41,469 nt of DNA from the NCBI RefSeq assembly GCF_003202205.1, contig NZ_PDOG01000004.1, positions 28,831-70,299 of the forward strand, read 5' to 3'. The number at the start of each line of letters is the position of its first letter. Positions within the stretch are counted from its first letter, which is position 1. Source of the stretch: Halomonas sp. LBP4. GTDB taxonomy: Bacteria > Pseudomonadota > Gammaproteobacteria > Pseudomonadales > Halomonadaceae. Shown here in pieces: positions 1 through 8,792 of the stretch. The notes below the pieces were generated by a model that saw only the letters and a program-made list of their open reading frames with translations, was not told the DNA's origin and did not search any database. The position numbers and the translations under genes were made by a program.

Positions 1-29
1 CCCAGGCCAACGAGCTGCTCGACGCCTGA
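1..29 (+). CDS. 3' end of an unidentified CDS
   Basis: The window opens inside a reading frame that ends at TGA 27-29; the last codons read QANELLDA. A perfect terminator hairpin follows 20 bases later, which supports a real gene end. Eight residues are too few to name the protein. Confidence 0.4.
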
Positions 30-49
30 GCGCTGGCAGCGAGTCACGA

Positions 50-81
50 AAGAGGGCACGGCCGATCGGCCGTGCCCTCTT
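50..81. terminator. Rho-independent terminator, probably bidirectional
   Basis: A perfect 32-base palindrome: each arm is 16 bases, centred on GATC, with an AGAGGGCACGGCC arm and its complement. On the plus strand it is followed by CGTTTC; on the minus strand the arm ends in TT then CGTGAC. It lies between the converging ends of the upstream partial gene (stop at 29) and fbaB (stop at 115), so it can serve both. Confidence 0.75.
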
Positions 82-114
82 CGTTTCCCGTCACCCTGGC
101 TCAGGCAATGGTTC

Positions 115-1167
<1,053 letters not shown>

Positions 1168-1251
1168 GTCGTTCCTCTCCTTGGGTTATCAAAGACGCTA
1201 TTCCCAGCGTAGTGTAGGACCCTACCGAGCGGACACCCCCCCTTGCAAATG

Positions 1252-1282
1252 CGAGCGCCCACCCGCAGGGAGTGGGCGCTCG
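1252..1282 (-). terminator. Stem-loop downstream of the Hsp20 operon
   Basis: An 11-bp perfect stem (CGAGCGCCCAC and its complement) with a 9-base loop, 17 bases after the stop of the second hsp20 gene. On the minus strand it is followed only by GCATTTGC, so the T-run is weak. It probably ends or stabilises the hsp20 transcript and also separates it from fbaB, which is read in the same direction. Confidence 0.55.
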
Positions 1283-1298
1283 ACGGCTAGCGCTCGGC

Positions 1299-1688
1299 TC
1301 AGGCCGCCTGGACCTCGATGCGCCGAGTCCGGTGGCTATCCTTCTTCGGCAGCACCAGATGCAGGACGCCATCCTCGACGCGCGCTTCGATGGCCTCACC
1401 GTCGATCTCGTGGCTCAGCGTGAAGCGGCGCGCGAAGCGCTGCGCCCGCACCTCGGCATAGGTCGCGGAGATGCCTTCGGGCATGTCGACCTGGATCTCG
1501 CCCTCGAGGCTCAACACATTGTTGTCCACCTCGATGCTCAGCGACTCCCGTTTCACCCCCGGCAGATCGGCCAACAGGTGCAGGGCATTGTCCTCCTCGT
1601 AGATGTCCACCGGCGGCAGCATGGCGGGTTCGCGCTGTTCGCGGGTGGCAAGGTCCCGAGCTTCCTCACGTTTGGCGATATCACTCAT
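1299..1688 (-). CDS. Hsp20/alpha-crystallin small heat-shock protein (second of pair)
   Basis: ATP-independent holdase chaperone that binds unfolding proteins in the cytoplasm. The 129-residue product starts with a short charged arm, then an alpha-crystallin domain from about residue 22. Marks are LLADLPGVKRESLSIEV (a conserved Hsp20 strand), the RFTL block after the variable loop and VEDGVLHLVLPK near residue 105. The C-terminal tail after LPKK is short, and I see no clear I-x-I anchoring motif (only IEV), so oligomer assembly may rely on its partner. The gene follows the first hsp20 gene by 28 bases and surely shares its transcript. Its Shine-Dalgarno site is exceptionally long (see 1693-1705). 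Confidence 0.93.
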   Translation of the reverse strand: MSDIAKREEARDLATREQREPAMLPPVDIYEEDNALHLLADLPGVKRESLSIEVDNNVLSLEGEIQVDMPEGISATYAEVRAQRFARRFTLSHEIDGEAIEARVEDGVLHLVLPKKDSHRTRRIEVQAA

Positions 1689-1692
1689 GGCA

Positions 1693-1705
1693 GATCACCT
1701 CCTTA
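1693..1705 (-). promoter_or_regulatory. Full-length Shine-Dalgarno sequence of the second hsp20 gene
   Basis: On the minus strand the bases read TAAGGAGGTGATC, 13 bases complementary to the usual 3' end of bacterial 16S rRNA (GATCACCTCCTTA). The GGAGG core lies 9 bases before the ATG at 1688. Most genes in the window have only 4-6 matching bases. Confidence 0.8.
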
Positions 1706-1716
1706 TCTCTCTCGCG

Positions 1717-2178
1717 TCATGCCGCCTTGATCTCGATGCGCCGCGGCTTGAGTTCCTCGCGCTTGGGCAAGTGAATCTCGAAGATCCCGTCATGGAAGCG
1801 CGCCTCGGAGAGGTCGGCATCCAGACCCTCGGGCAGGGCGATGGAGCGAGCAAACTCGCCGTCGAATCGCTCGCGACGGAAGTAGGGACGCCGACTGTCG
1901 CCTTCCGGCTCGGGCGGCAGCGCCTCGCGTTTGCCCCGCAGGGTCAGCACGTTGTCCTGGATGCTGATCTCGAGGTCGCTGGGTGAGAGACCCGCGGCAA
2001 ACACATAGACACGAACCGCGTCGTCGGTGCGACCGACATTGATCATCGGATAACTGCCCCGCGGTACGGCACGGATATCCGCGACGCCACCTTCCGGGAA
2101 GAACTCGTCCATCAGTTGCCGGAACCAGTCCAGCCCCTGGAACGGGCCGGTATCGAAACGCCTGAGATCGTCGAACAT
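1717..2178 (-). CDS. Hsp20/alpha-crystallin small heat-shock protein (first of pair)
   Basis: Small heat-shock holdase of 153 residues. The alpha-crystallin domain begins near residue 45 (the MINVGRTDDAVRVYVFAAGL segment) and runs through VLTLRGKRE to FHDGIFEIHLPKREEL. The N-terminal arm has the MFDDLRRFD...DWFRQLMDEFF pattern common in proteobacterial class P Hsp20s. An upstream in-frame extension to 2442 exists, but I chose the ATG at 2178 because AGGAGGTGG sits right before it and because a heat-shock-type promoter lies at 2252-2280, inside the extension. It leads a two-gene hsp20 operon. Both proteins end in the same IEI/IEV-x-AA style, suggesting an old duplication. Confidence 0.93.
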   Translation of the reverse strand: MFDDLRRFDTGPFQGLDWFRQLMDEFFPEGGVADIRAVPRGSYPMINVGRTDDAVRVYVFAAGLSPSDLEISIQDNVLTLRGKREALPPEPEGDSRRPYFRRERFDGEFARSIALPEGLDADLSEARFHDGIFEIHLPKREELKPRRIEIKAA

Positions 2179-2251
2179 ATCAACCACCTCCTGCTGAAGA
2201 CAGGTTGTCGGAAGGGGCCAGGTCGGGGCTGACAAGGCCCCCGTAATCTGC

Positions 2252-2280
2252 AAAATAGGAGCGCTCGATGGCGTTTCAAG
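2252..2280 (-). promoter_or_regulatory. Sigma-32 (heat-shock) type promoter of the hsp20 operon
   Basis: On the minus strand, CTTGAA (2280-2275), a 13-base spacer, then CTCCTATTTT (2261-2252). The RpoH consensus is CTTGAA, 13-15 bases, CCCCATnT; the -35 element is exact and the -10 element is close. Predicted transcription start is near 2245, giving a leader of about 65 bases before the ATG at 2178. Confidence 0.65.
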
Positions 2281-2419
2281 TGCCCCGCAAGCAAAATTTT
2301 TCGCCCCCTTCACGGTGGCCGAAACCGCCTTTCGCGACTCGACCGGTGGGCCTGCTGGCCGCAAATGCGCTAGAATCGCGGGTTCGTGTTTCACGGCCCG
2401 GGGAGACTCCACCACCACC

Positions 2420-3457
2420 ATGGCCCATCGCATCGCCATCAACGGTTACGGCCGCATCGGCCAGTGCGTGCTGCGCGCCCTCTTCGAACGCGCCGAACCG
2501 GCGCGTGAGCCGGAACTGGAGATCGTCGCGATCAACGAGCTCTCCGACCTGGCCACCATCGCCTACCTGACCCGCTACGACACCACCCACGGCCGCTTCC
2601 CCGGCCGGGTGGAGGTCGAGGGCGACCAGCTGGTGGTCAATGGTCGGGCGATTCGGCTGCTCTCCGAGTCCGATCCCGCCCGACTGCCCTGGGCCGAGCT
2701 CGGCATCGACCTGGTGCTCGAGTGCTCCGGCAGCTTCAAGGACCGCGCCACCGCCGAACGGCACCTGGCGGCCGGCGCCGGGCGGCTGCTGTTCTCCCAG
2801 CCGGCGGAGAGCGACGTCGACGCCACCATCGTCAGCGGCATCAACGACCAGGTGCTCGAGGCACACCACCGCATCATCTCGGCGGCCTCCTGCACCACCA
2901 ACTGCCTGGTGCCGGTGCTCACCGTGCTCGACGAGGCGCTCGGCATCGAGCACGGCGTGACCACCACCGTGCACTCGGCGATGAACGACCAGCCGGTGAT
3001 CGACGCCTACCACCAGACCGACCTGCGCCTGACCCGCTCGGCGATGCACTCCATCGTGCCGGTGGACACCGGCCTGGCCCGCGGCATCAATCGCCTGATG
3101 CCGCACCTGGCCGGGCGCCTCGAGTGCCTGCACATGCGCGTGCCGACCATCAATGTCTCGGCCATGGACCTGTCGATCTGCGTGCGACGCGACACCAGCG
3201 CCGCCGAGGTCAATGCCCTGCTGCGCGCCGAGAGCCACGCGCGGCTGGCCGGGCTGCTCGGCTACACCGAGGAGCCCATGGCCTCCATCGACTTCAACCA
3301 CGATCCACGCTCCGGTATCGTGGACGCCACCCAGACCCGGGTGGCGGGAAGCCGCCTGATCAAGCTGCTGTGCTGGTTCGACAACGAGTGGGGCTTCGCC
3401 AATCGCATGCTCGACGTGAGCCGGCGCCTGGCCGCCATGCCCCCGCCCACCCCATGA
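2420..3457 (+). CDS. epd: D-erythrose-4-phosphate dehydrogenase (GAPDH family)
   Basis: Oxidises erythrose 4-phosphate to 4-phosphoerythronate with NAD, the first step of the DXP-dependent pyridoxal phosphate route, and belongs to the GAPDH superfamily. The 345-residue product has the Rossmann motif INGYGRIGQ at 7-15 and the active-site ASCTTNC with C158. Epd-like rather than GAPDH-like signs are HGRF after the first sheet, FSQP where GAPDH has SAP, and the DQPVIDAYH block; these match E. coli Epd closely. It heads an epd-pgk-fba cluster, as in E. coli. A longer frame opens upstream, but ATG 2420 follows GGGGAG and fits the family start. A TAGAAT -10-like hexamer lies at 2371-2376 with no clear -35. 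Some GAPDH activity cannot be excluded. Confidence 0.9.
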   Translation: MAHRIAINGYGRIGQCVLRALFERAEPAREPELEIVAINELSDLATIAYLTRYDTTHGRFPGRVEVEGDQLVVNGRAIRLLSESDPARLPWAELGIDLVLECSGSFKDRATAERHLAAGAGRLLFSQPAESDVDATIVSGINDQVLEAHHRIISAASCTTNCLVPVLTVLDEALGIEHGVTTTVHSAMNDQPVIDAYHQTDLRLTRSAMHSIVPVDTGLARGINRLMPHLAGRLECLHMRVPTINVSAMDLSICVRRDTSAAEVNALLRAESHARLAGLLGYTEEPMASIDFNHDPRSGIVDATQTRVAGSRLIKLLCWFDNEWGFANRMLDVSRRLAAMPPPTP

Positions 3458-3494
3458 CCCCGCTTCGGTTTCTCCAGATGAGGAAGACGCCCCG

Positions 3495-4661
3495 ATGAAC
3501 GTGCGCAAGATGACCGACCTCGACCTCAACGGCCAGCGCGTGCTGATCCGCGAGGACCTGAACGTACCCGTCAAGCACGGCAAGGTGACCAGCGACGCCC
3601 GCCTGCGGGCCTGCCTGCCGACCATCCAGGCCGCCCGGGACGCCGGCGCCAGGGTGATGCTGATGAGCCACCTGGGTCGCCCCACCGAAGGCGAGCCGGC
3701 CGAGGAGTTCTCGCTGGCCCCGGTGGCCGAGCACCTCGGCGAGCTGCTCGGCCGCCCGGTCACCCTGGTCAGGGACTACCTGGGCGCCGCCCTGGACCTG
3801 GCCGACGGCGAGGTGGTGCTGCTCGAGAACGTGCGCTTCAATGCCGGCGAGAAGAAGGATGACGAGACCCTGGCGAAGCAGTATGCCGCGCTGTGCGACG
3901 TCTTCGTGATGGACGCCTTCGGTACCGCCCATCGTGCCCAGGCCTCCACCCATGGCGTCGCGCGCTTCGCCCCCACCGCCTGCGCCGGCCCCCTGCTGGC
4001 CGCCGAGCTCGACGCCCTGGAGAAGGCGCTCGCCGCCCCCAGGCGCCCCATGGCGGCCATCGTCGGCGGCTCCAAGGTCTCCACCAAGCTCGAGGTGCTC
4101 AATGCACTCTCCGCGAAGTGCGACCAGCTGATCGTCGGCGGCGGCATCGCCAACACCTTCATCGCCGCCGCCGGGCACAAGGTCGGCAAGTCGCTGCACG
4201 AGGCCGACCTGATCGAGAAGGCCAGGGAACTGATGGGCCGGGTCGAGATCCCGCTGCCCAGCGACGTGGTGGTGGCCACCGAGTTCTCCGAATCGGCCGA
4301 GGCCGTGGTCAAGCCGGTCGACCAGGTCGCCGACGACGAGATGATCCTCGACATCGGCCCCGAGACCGCCGCCCGCCTGGCCGCCCTGCTCAAGGACGCC
4401 GGCACCATCCTGTGGAACGGCCCGGTGGGCGTGTTCGAGATCGACCAGTTCGGCCGTGGCACCGAGGTGATCTCGCAGGCCATCGCCGAGAGCCCGGCCT
4501 TCTCCATCGCCGGCGGCGGCGACACCCTGGCGGCCATCGACAAGTACGGCATCGGCGACCGGATCTCCTATATCTCCACCGGCGGCGGCGCCTTCCTCGA
4601 ATACGTGGAAGGCAAGACCCTGCCCGCGGTGAAGGCCCTGGAAGACGCCGCCGCGCGCTGA
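3495..4661 (+). CDS. pgk: Phosphoglycerate kinase
   Basis: Transfers phosphate between 1,3-bisphosphoglycerate and ADP in glycolysis, and the reverse in gluconeogenesis. The 388-residue product has the bacterial length. Visible motifs are [10 protein letters not shown] near residue 16 (substrate-binding N domain), [11 protein letters not shown] near 56, [14 protein letters not shown] near 112, [10 protein letters not shown] near 188, and the C-domain nucleotide site with [10 protein letters not shown] near 310 and [10 protein letters not shown] near 340. It lies 37 bases after epd and 84 before fba, on the same strand, with a GAGGAAG ribosome site. Classic middle gene of the epd-pgk-fba cluster. 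Confidence 0.97.
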   Translation: MNVRKMTDLDLNGQRVLIREDLNVPVKHGKVTSDARLRACLPTIQAARDAGARVMLMSHLGRPTEGEPAEEFSLAPVAEHLGELLGRPVTLVRDYLGAALDLADGEVVLLENVRFNAGEKKDDETLAKQYAALCDVFVMDAFGTAHRAQASTHGVARFAPTACAGPLLAAELDALEKALAAPRRPMAAIVGGSKVSTKLEVLNALSAKCDQLIVGGGIANTFIAAAGHKVGKSLHEADLIEKARELMGRVEIPLPSDVVVATEFSESAEAVVKPVDQVADDEMILDIGPETAARLAALLKDAGTILWNGPVGVFEIDQFGRGTEVISQAIAESPAFSIAGGGDTLAAIDKYGIGDRISYISTGGGAFLEYVEGKTLPAVKALEDAAAR

Positions 4662-4745
4662 GACCGCCTCCCCCCTCGATACCCCCTGTCGGCGTGGCCC
4701 CTCGGTCACGCCGGCATCGATCGGATTTCACAGACAGGACACTTC

Positions 4746-5810
4746 ATGGCACTGATCAGCATGCGCCAGATGCTCGACCACGCCGCCGAGCGCGGCTACG
4801 GCATCCCGGCCTTCAACGTCAACAACCTCGAGCAGATGCGCGCCATCATGGAAGCCGCCGACGCGACCGACTCGCCGGTCATCGTCCAGGCCTCCGCCGG
4901 CGCCCGCAAGTACGCCGGGGCCCCCTTCCTGCGTCACCTGATCCTGGCCGCCGTGGAGGAGTTCCCCCACATCCCGGTGGTCATGCACCAGGACCACGGC
5001 ACCAGCCCCGCGGTGTGCCAGCGCTCGATCCAGCTCGGCTTCTCCTCGGTGATGATGGACGGTTCGCTGGGCGAGGACGGCAAGACGCCCATGGACTACG
5101 ACTACAACGTCGACGTCACCCGCCGTACCGTCGAGATGGCCCACGCCTGCGGCGTCTCGGTGGAGGGTGAGCTGGGCTGCCTGGGCAGCCTGGAGACCGG
5201 CATGGCCGGCGAGGAAGACGGCATCGGCGCCGAGGGCAAGCTGGACATGGAGCAGCTGCTCACCGACCCGGAAGAGGCCGCCGACTTCGTCAAGGCGACC
5301 GGCGTGGACGCCCTGGCCATCGCCATCGGCACCAGCCACGGCGCCTACAAGTTCACCCGGCCGCCCACCGGCGACACCCTCTCCATCCGGCGCATCAAGG
5401 AGATCCACGAGCGCATCCCCGACACCCATCTGGTGATGCACGGCTCCTCCTCGGTGCCCCAGGAGTGGCTGGCGATCATCAACGAGTTCGGCGGCGAGAT
5501 CCCCGAGACCTACGGCGTGCCGGTCGAGGAGATCGTCGAGGGCATCCGCCACGGCGTGCGCAAGGTCAACATCGACACCGACCTGCGCCTGGCCTCCACC
5601 GGCGCGGTGCGCCGCTTCCTGGCCCAGCACCCCGCCGAGTTCGACCCGCGCAAGTACCTCAAGGAGACCGTGGCCGCCATGCGTGATGTCTGCATCGCGC
5701 GCTACGAGGCCTTCGGCACCGCGGGCAATGCCTCCAGGATCAAGCCGATCAGCCTGGAAGCCATGTTCGAGCGCTACGCGAGCGGCGAGCTGGATCCCAA
5801 GGTGAAGTGA
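4746..5810 (+). CDS. fba: Class II fructose-bisphosphate aldolase
   Basis: Zinc-dependent aldolase of glycolysis and gluconeogenesis. The 354-residue product has [11 protein letters not shown] near residue 19, the [10 protein letters not shown] zinc/base motif near 79-88, [10 protein letters not shown] around 197 and VMHGSSSVP around 228 (zinc histidines), and the phosphate-binding KVNIDTDLR near 276. The length and the [17 protein letters not shown] pattern suit the CbbA/FbaC-like subgroup of class II enzymes common in Pseudomonas and Halomonas rather than E. coli FbaA. It closes the epd-pgk-fba cluster and is followed by a terminator at 5855. It is mechanistically unrelated to fbaB at the start of the window. 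Confidence 0.96.
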   Translation: MALISMRQMLDHAAERGYGIPAFNVNNLEQMRAIMEAADATDSPVIVQASAGARKYAGAPFLRHLILAAVEEFPHIPVVMHQDHGTSPAVCQRSIQLGFSSVMMDGSLGEDGKTPMDYDYNVDVTRRTVEMAHACGVSVEGELGCLGSLETGMAGEEDGIGAEGKLDMEQLLTDPEEAADFVKATGVDALAIAIGTSHGAYKFTRPPTGDTLSIRRIKEIHERIPDTHLVMHGSSSVPQEWLAIINEFGGEIPETYGVPVEEIVEGIRHGVRKVNIDTDLRLASTGAVRRFLAQHPAEFDPRKYLKETVAAMRDVCIARYEAFGTAGNASRIKPISLEAMFERYASGELDPKVK

Positions 5811-5854
5811 TCTCCTCGCATCCCTTCGCGCATCTCTGTGCGACAGGCGAGTTC

Positions 5855-5880
5855 GGGCGGCCCTGGTGGCCGCCCTTTTC
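5855..5880 (+). terminator. Rho-independent terminator of the epd-pgk-fba cluster
   Basis: An 8-bp GC stem (GGGCGGCC and GGCCGCCC) with a 5-base loop, followed by TTTTC. It lies 45 bases after the fba stop codon. Confidence 0.8.
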
Positions 5881-5931
5881 GTGGCAGGCTGCTAGGCTAG
5901 GAAACTGCCCACCCTCGATCAGGAGCCCCAG

Positions 5932-6918
5932 ATGACCAAGCGCATCGTCGCCTATCGGCGGATCAAGCCCCACCACCTCGAGGCCCTGCGCCGCGATTTC
6001 CACGTGGATCATTTCCCCGAGCTCGCTTCCGCCGACGACCCGGCCTTTCGTGAGGCGATGGCCAGGGCCCACGGCCTGATCGGGGCGGGGCTCGGGGTCA
6101 CCCCCGAACTGCTCGACGCCGCGCCGCGCCTGGAAGCCATCGCCACCATCTCGGTGGGCTACGACAACTTCCCGGTGGAGGAACTGACCCGTCGCGGCAT
6201 CCTGCTCTGCAATACGCCCGACGTGCTCACCGAGACCACCGCCGATACCGGCTTCCTGCTGATCATGGCCGCGGCCCGCCGGGCGGTGGAGCTGGCCGAG
6301 CTGGTCAAGCGCGGCGACTGGCAGGCGAGCATCGACGAGCCGCACTTCGGCAGCGACGTGCACGGCAAGACCCTGGGCATGATCGGCTTCGGTCGCATCG
6401 GGGCGGCCATCGCCCGCCGCGGCGCGCTGGGCTTCGGCATGCGCATCCTCTACTCCAATGCCTCGCCCAAGCCGGCACTGGAGGCCGAGCTCGGTGCCGA
6501 ACGTCGCGAACTGGACGCCCTGCTCGCCGAAGCGGATTTCGTCTGCGTGACGGTGCCGCTGACCGCCGAGACCGTGCACCTGATCGGCGCCCATGAGTTC
6601 GCCCGGATGAAGCCCTCGGCGATCTTCGTCAATATCGCCCGCGGCAAGGTGGTCGACGAGTCGGCCCTGATCGCCGCCCTGGAAAAGGGCCAGATCCTGG
6701 CCGCCGGCCTCGACGTCTTCGAGCAGGAACCGTTGTCGCCGGAATCGCCGCTGCCGCACATGACCAACGTGGTGGCCCTGCCGCACATCGGCTCGGCGAC
6801 CCACGAGACCCGCGACGCCATGGCACAGCGCGCCGTCGACAACCTCACCCTGGCGCTGACGGGCGAGCGGCCCATCAGCCTGGTCAACGAGGCGGCCTGG
6901 ACACGGCGCCGGCGCTGA
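5932..6918 (+). CDS. ghrB: D-isomer-specific 2-hydroxyacid dehydrogenase, GhrB / 2-ketogluconate reductase type
   Basis: NAD(P)H-dependent reductase for glyoxylate, hydroxypyruvate or 2-keto-sugar acids. The 328-residue protein matches E. coli GhrB in length and pattern: ATISVGYDNF near 71, nucleotide motif GFGRIG at 152-157, NIARGKVVDE with catalytic R237, DVFEQEP with E266, and LPHIGSATHET with H285, so the whole R/E/H triad is present. Pseudomonas KguD, which reduces 2-keto-6-phosphogluconate, belongs to the same family. A PtxS-like LacI regulator and a KguK-like kinase lie 0.8-2.9 kb downstream, so a role with 2-ketogluconate is possible; glyoxylate/hydroxypyruvate reduction is the other option. 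It has its own transcription unit after a terminator. Confidence 0.85.
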   Translation: MTKRIVAYRRIKPHHLEALRRDFHVDHFPELASADDPAFREAMARAHGLIGAGLGVTPELLDAAPRLEAIATISVGYDNFPVEELTRRGILLCNTPDVLTETTADTGFLLIMAAARRAVELAELVKRGDWQASIDEPHFGSDVHGKTLGMIGFGRIGAAIARRGALGFGMRILYSNASPKPALEAELGAERRELDALLAEADFVCVTVPLTAETVHLIGAHEFARMKPSAIFVNIARGKVVDESALIAALEKGQILAAGLDVFEQEPLSPESPLPHMTNVVALPHIGSATHETRDAMAQRAVDNLTLALTGERPISLVNEAAWTRRRR

Positions 6919-6928
6919 GGCGGGCACG

Positions 6929-6961
6929 AAAAAAGCCGCCCCCGGCAGGGGCCGGAGGCGG
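6929..6961 (-). terminator. Rho-independent terminator of the acidic-peptide gene
   Basis: On the minus strand an 11-bp stem with one mismatch (CCGCCTCCGGC and its partner) and a 4-base loop is followed by a run of six T (6934-6929). It lies 72 bases after the stop of the 95-residue acidic protein and 11 bases after the convergent ghrB stop, so it may block ghrB transcripts too. Confidence 0.8.
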
Positions 6962-7032
6962 TCGAGGCGGATGACGCCGGGAACGTCAACCGATGGGAGA
7001 ACCCGCCGCCCGTCCGTGGGCAGCGTCAGGGC

Positions 7033-7320
7033 TTACCAACCCTGCTCTTCGTCATCCCCTTCTTCTTCCCACTCTTCTTCCTCGTACTCGAACTCCTCCT
7101 CCTCGTACTCGAACTCCTCCTCCTCGTTCTCGTACTCAGTGGTGCTATCGACGCCAGCACCCGCTTCGGCATTACCGCCAGCATCCGGCGCCGTCTCTTC
7201 CTGGGGAACGCCTTCCTGCTCCTCTTCCTCGTGGAAGTCGGCGAAGGCCAGCGGGCTGGCGATCAGGCCGAAAGAAACACCGAAGATACCGAGTTTCTTG
7301 AGGAATTCCTTGGACATCAT
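7033..7320 (-). CDS. Secreted, extremely acidic small protein of unknown function
   Basis: A 95-residue protein that I cannot assign to a family. Residues 1-27 look like a signal peptide: basic KEFLKK start, hydrophobic core, SPLAFA before the likely cut. The predicted mature part of 68 residues has 34 Asp/Glu and no Lys or Arg. Its second half is a run of FEYEEEE repeats ending in WEEEGDDEEQGW. The frame is supported by a GGAGGT ribosome site just before the double ATG at 7320/7317, its own strong terminator and the clear signal peptide. Such composition suggests an unstructured polyanion in the periplasm or outside the cell, able to bind cations such as Ca2+ or basic partners; that is inference. 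Either ATG could be the start. Confidence 0.8.
   Translation of the reverse strand: MMSKEFLKKLGIFGVSFGLIASPLAFADFHEEEEQEGVPQEETAPDAGGNAEAGAGVDSTTEYENEEEEFEYEEEEFEYEEEEWEEEGDDEEQGW
7081..7122 (-). repeat. 21-bp in-frame tandem repeat (two perfect copies)
   Basis: The 21-base unit at 7081-7101 is repeated exactly at 7102-7122, and a shorter, diverged copy follows from 7123. Each unit encodes seven residues (EEEFEYE) of the acidic protein. Whole-codon units mean that copy-number change would lengthen or shorten the acidic tail without a frameshift. Confidence 0.85.
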
Positions 7321-7641
7321 GTTCGTACCTCCAATGGAGTCTGAGCTTGAGTTTCCTTGTGAAGCCTGGGGCTTCGCTCGTCATGCCGGTGAGGGTCCGC
7401 TTGCCACTTGGCGTGTCGAGGTCTCGGCCGGCATGTCTTGCTCGTCCTGACGACTGCAGGGAGCGGACCAGTTCTGCGCCAACAACAGATAAAAGACCTT
7501 AAAATCAAATTGCTATAACAAAATCCCGAATCCGAAACGGCACCCGAGCTCCCCTCGCGAGGTGGTGATATCTGACACATGGGCCCCGCGGACACAGCCA
7601 CAGAGGATGGGGCGGCGATCGCCCGGCCTCACTCCCGCACC

Positions 7642-7670
7642 TTGCCGATCCTGCCCGATCGAATTAGAAT
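7642..7670 (+). promoter_or_regulatory. Sigma-70 type promoter of the LacI-kinase-phosphatase operon
   Basis: TTGCCG (7642-7647), a 17-base spacer, TAGAAT (7665-7670). The -10 element overlaps the left edge of the palindromic operator at 7669-7684. This sits in the 383-base gap 7321-7703; the remainder of that gap contains an AT-rich stretch (7484-7530) that may hold the promoter of the divergent acidic-peptide gene, but I could not place one there. Confidence 0.7.
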
Positions 7671-7684
7671 GGGAACGTTCCCAT
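7669..7684. promoter_or_regulatory. LacI-family operator palindrome
   Basis: ATGGGAACGTTCCCAT is a perfect 16-bp palindrome with the central CG typical of LacI-family operators. It overlaps the -10 element and the expected start of transcription, 20 bases before the lacI-type ATG, so autorepression and control of the kinase and phosphatase genes is the natural reading. Confidence 0.8.
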
Positions 7685-7703
7685 AGGAGATCATCGAGTC
7701 ATC

Positions 7704-8732
7704 ATGACCACCACGCCGCCGCTACGACGTGCCACCATCCTCGAGGTCGCCAGGTCAGCCGGCGCCTCCAAGACCAGTGTGTCGCGCTACTTCAGTGGTG
7801 AACGTGAACGCCTCTCGCGGGAACTGCAGGCACGCATCGCCGAGGCCGCCCGCTGCCTGGGCTACCGCCCCAACCAGATGGCCCGTGGCCTCAAGGGCGG
7901 CCACTCGCGATTGATCGGCATGCTGGTGGCGGACATCCGCAACCCCTTCTCGGTGGCGGTGATGCATGGCGTGGAGCAAGCCTGCCGCGAGCAGGGCTAT
8001 TCCCTGCTGGTCTGCAATACCGACAACGACCCGGCCCAGGAGCGCGCCCGCCTGGCATTGCTGGCCTCCTATCGAGTCGAGGGACTGGTGATCAACGTCG
8101 CCGGTCGACCCAGCCGCGAACTCCACACCCTGGCCGACCAGGGCATTCCCCTGGTGCTGCTCGACCGGGAGCTGGATCTGGTCGAGGCCGACGTGGTCGG
8201 CCTCGACAATGCCGGGGCCATCGACATGGCCCTCGACCACCTGGCTGGCCAGGGCTACGGCGAGTTGCTCTATGTCAGCGAGCCGCCGGAGCAGATCAGC
8301 TCGCGCCAGCGGCGTCTCGAGCGCTTCCGGCAGGGGCTGGGCGAACGTGGCCTGACGGGCGAGGCGCTCTGCCTGGCACTGGAAGGCCAGGAGGGCGCCC
8401 TGACCGACGGGATCACCACCTTCCTCGCCAGGCCGGGCCGCCCACCCAGGGCCCTGCTGTGCGCCAACGGCAATGTCACCCTCGCCGTCACCCGCACGCT
8501 CCAGAGGCTCGGTATCCGCCTCGGCGAGACCGGGCTGCTCGGTATCGACGAACTCGACTGGTGCGAGCTGGTCCCGCCGGGCATCACCACCCTGGCCCAA
8601 CCCACGGCGATGATCGGCCAGGCCGCGGTCGACCGCCTGCTGCAACGCCTGGAAGCTTCCGGTCACCGAGCCCCACCGCGACGCCTCCACTATCAGCCGA
8701 CATTGATCTCGCGAGGCTCCACGCGCCGCTGA
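7704..8732 (+). CDS. LacI-family transcriptional regulator (PtxS-like)
   Basis: A 342-residue repressor. Residues 10-65 form the LacI helix-turn-helix and hinge: TILEVARSAGASKTSVSRYFSG, then GYRPNQMARGLK. The sugar-binding periplasmic-protein-like domain starts at LIGMLVADIRNPFSVAVMHG near residue 70. The overall sequence resembles Pseudomonas PtxS, the 2-ketogluconate regulator, as I remember it; the recognition helix (SKTSVSR) and the operator centre differ in detail from well-known members. It leads an operon with a PfkB kinase 60 bases downstream and a HAD phosphatase. A perfect operator overlaps its promoter. AGGAG lies 13 bases before the ATG, rather far, so translation may be modest. 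The likely effector is a keto sugar acid. Confidence 0.88.
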   Translation: MTTTPPLRRATILEVARSAGASKTSVSRYFSGERERLSRELQARIAEAARCLGYRPNQMARGLKGGHSRLIGMLVADIRNPFSVAVMHGVEQACREQGYSLLVCNTDNDPAQERARLALLASYRVEGLVINVAGRPSRELHTLADQGIPLVLLDRELDLVEADVVGLDNAGAIDMALDHLAGQGYGELLYVSEPPEQISSRQRRLERFRQGLGERGLTGEALCLALEGQEGALTDGITTFLARPGRPPRALLCANGNVTLAVTRTLQRLGIRLGETGLLGIDELDWCELVPPGITTLAQPTAMIGQAAVDRLLQRLEASGHRAPPRRLHYQPTLISRGSTRR

Positions 8733-8792
8733 TTCACGGGAGCTTCACGACGACCCGCGACACAAGGTCCCGACACCCGAGAGAACACGACC

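Noticed and set aside
2179..2442. N-terminal extension of the first Hsp20 protein up to 2442
   Set aside because: It would include the heat-shock promoter, is unlike any Hsp20 start, and a strong ribosome site marks the ATG at 2178.
2276..4709. Long minus-strand frames opposite epd and pgk
   Set aside because: The plus-strand genes are certain from motifs, and the reverse frames are low-complexity Gly/His/Gln-rich shadows.
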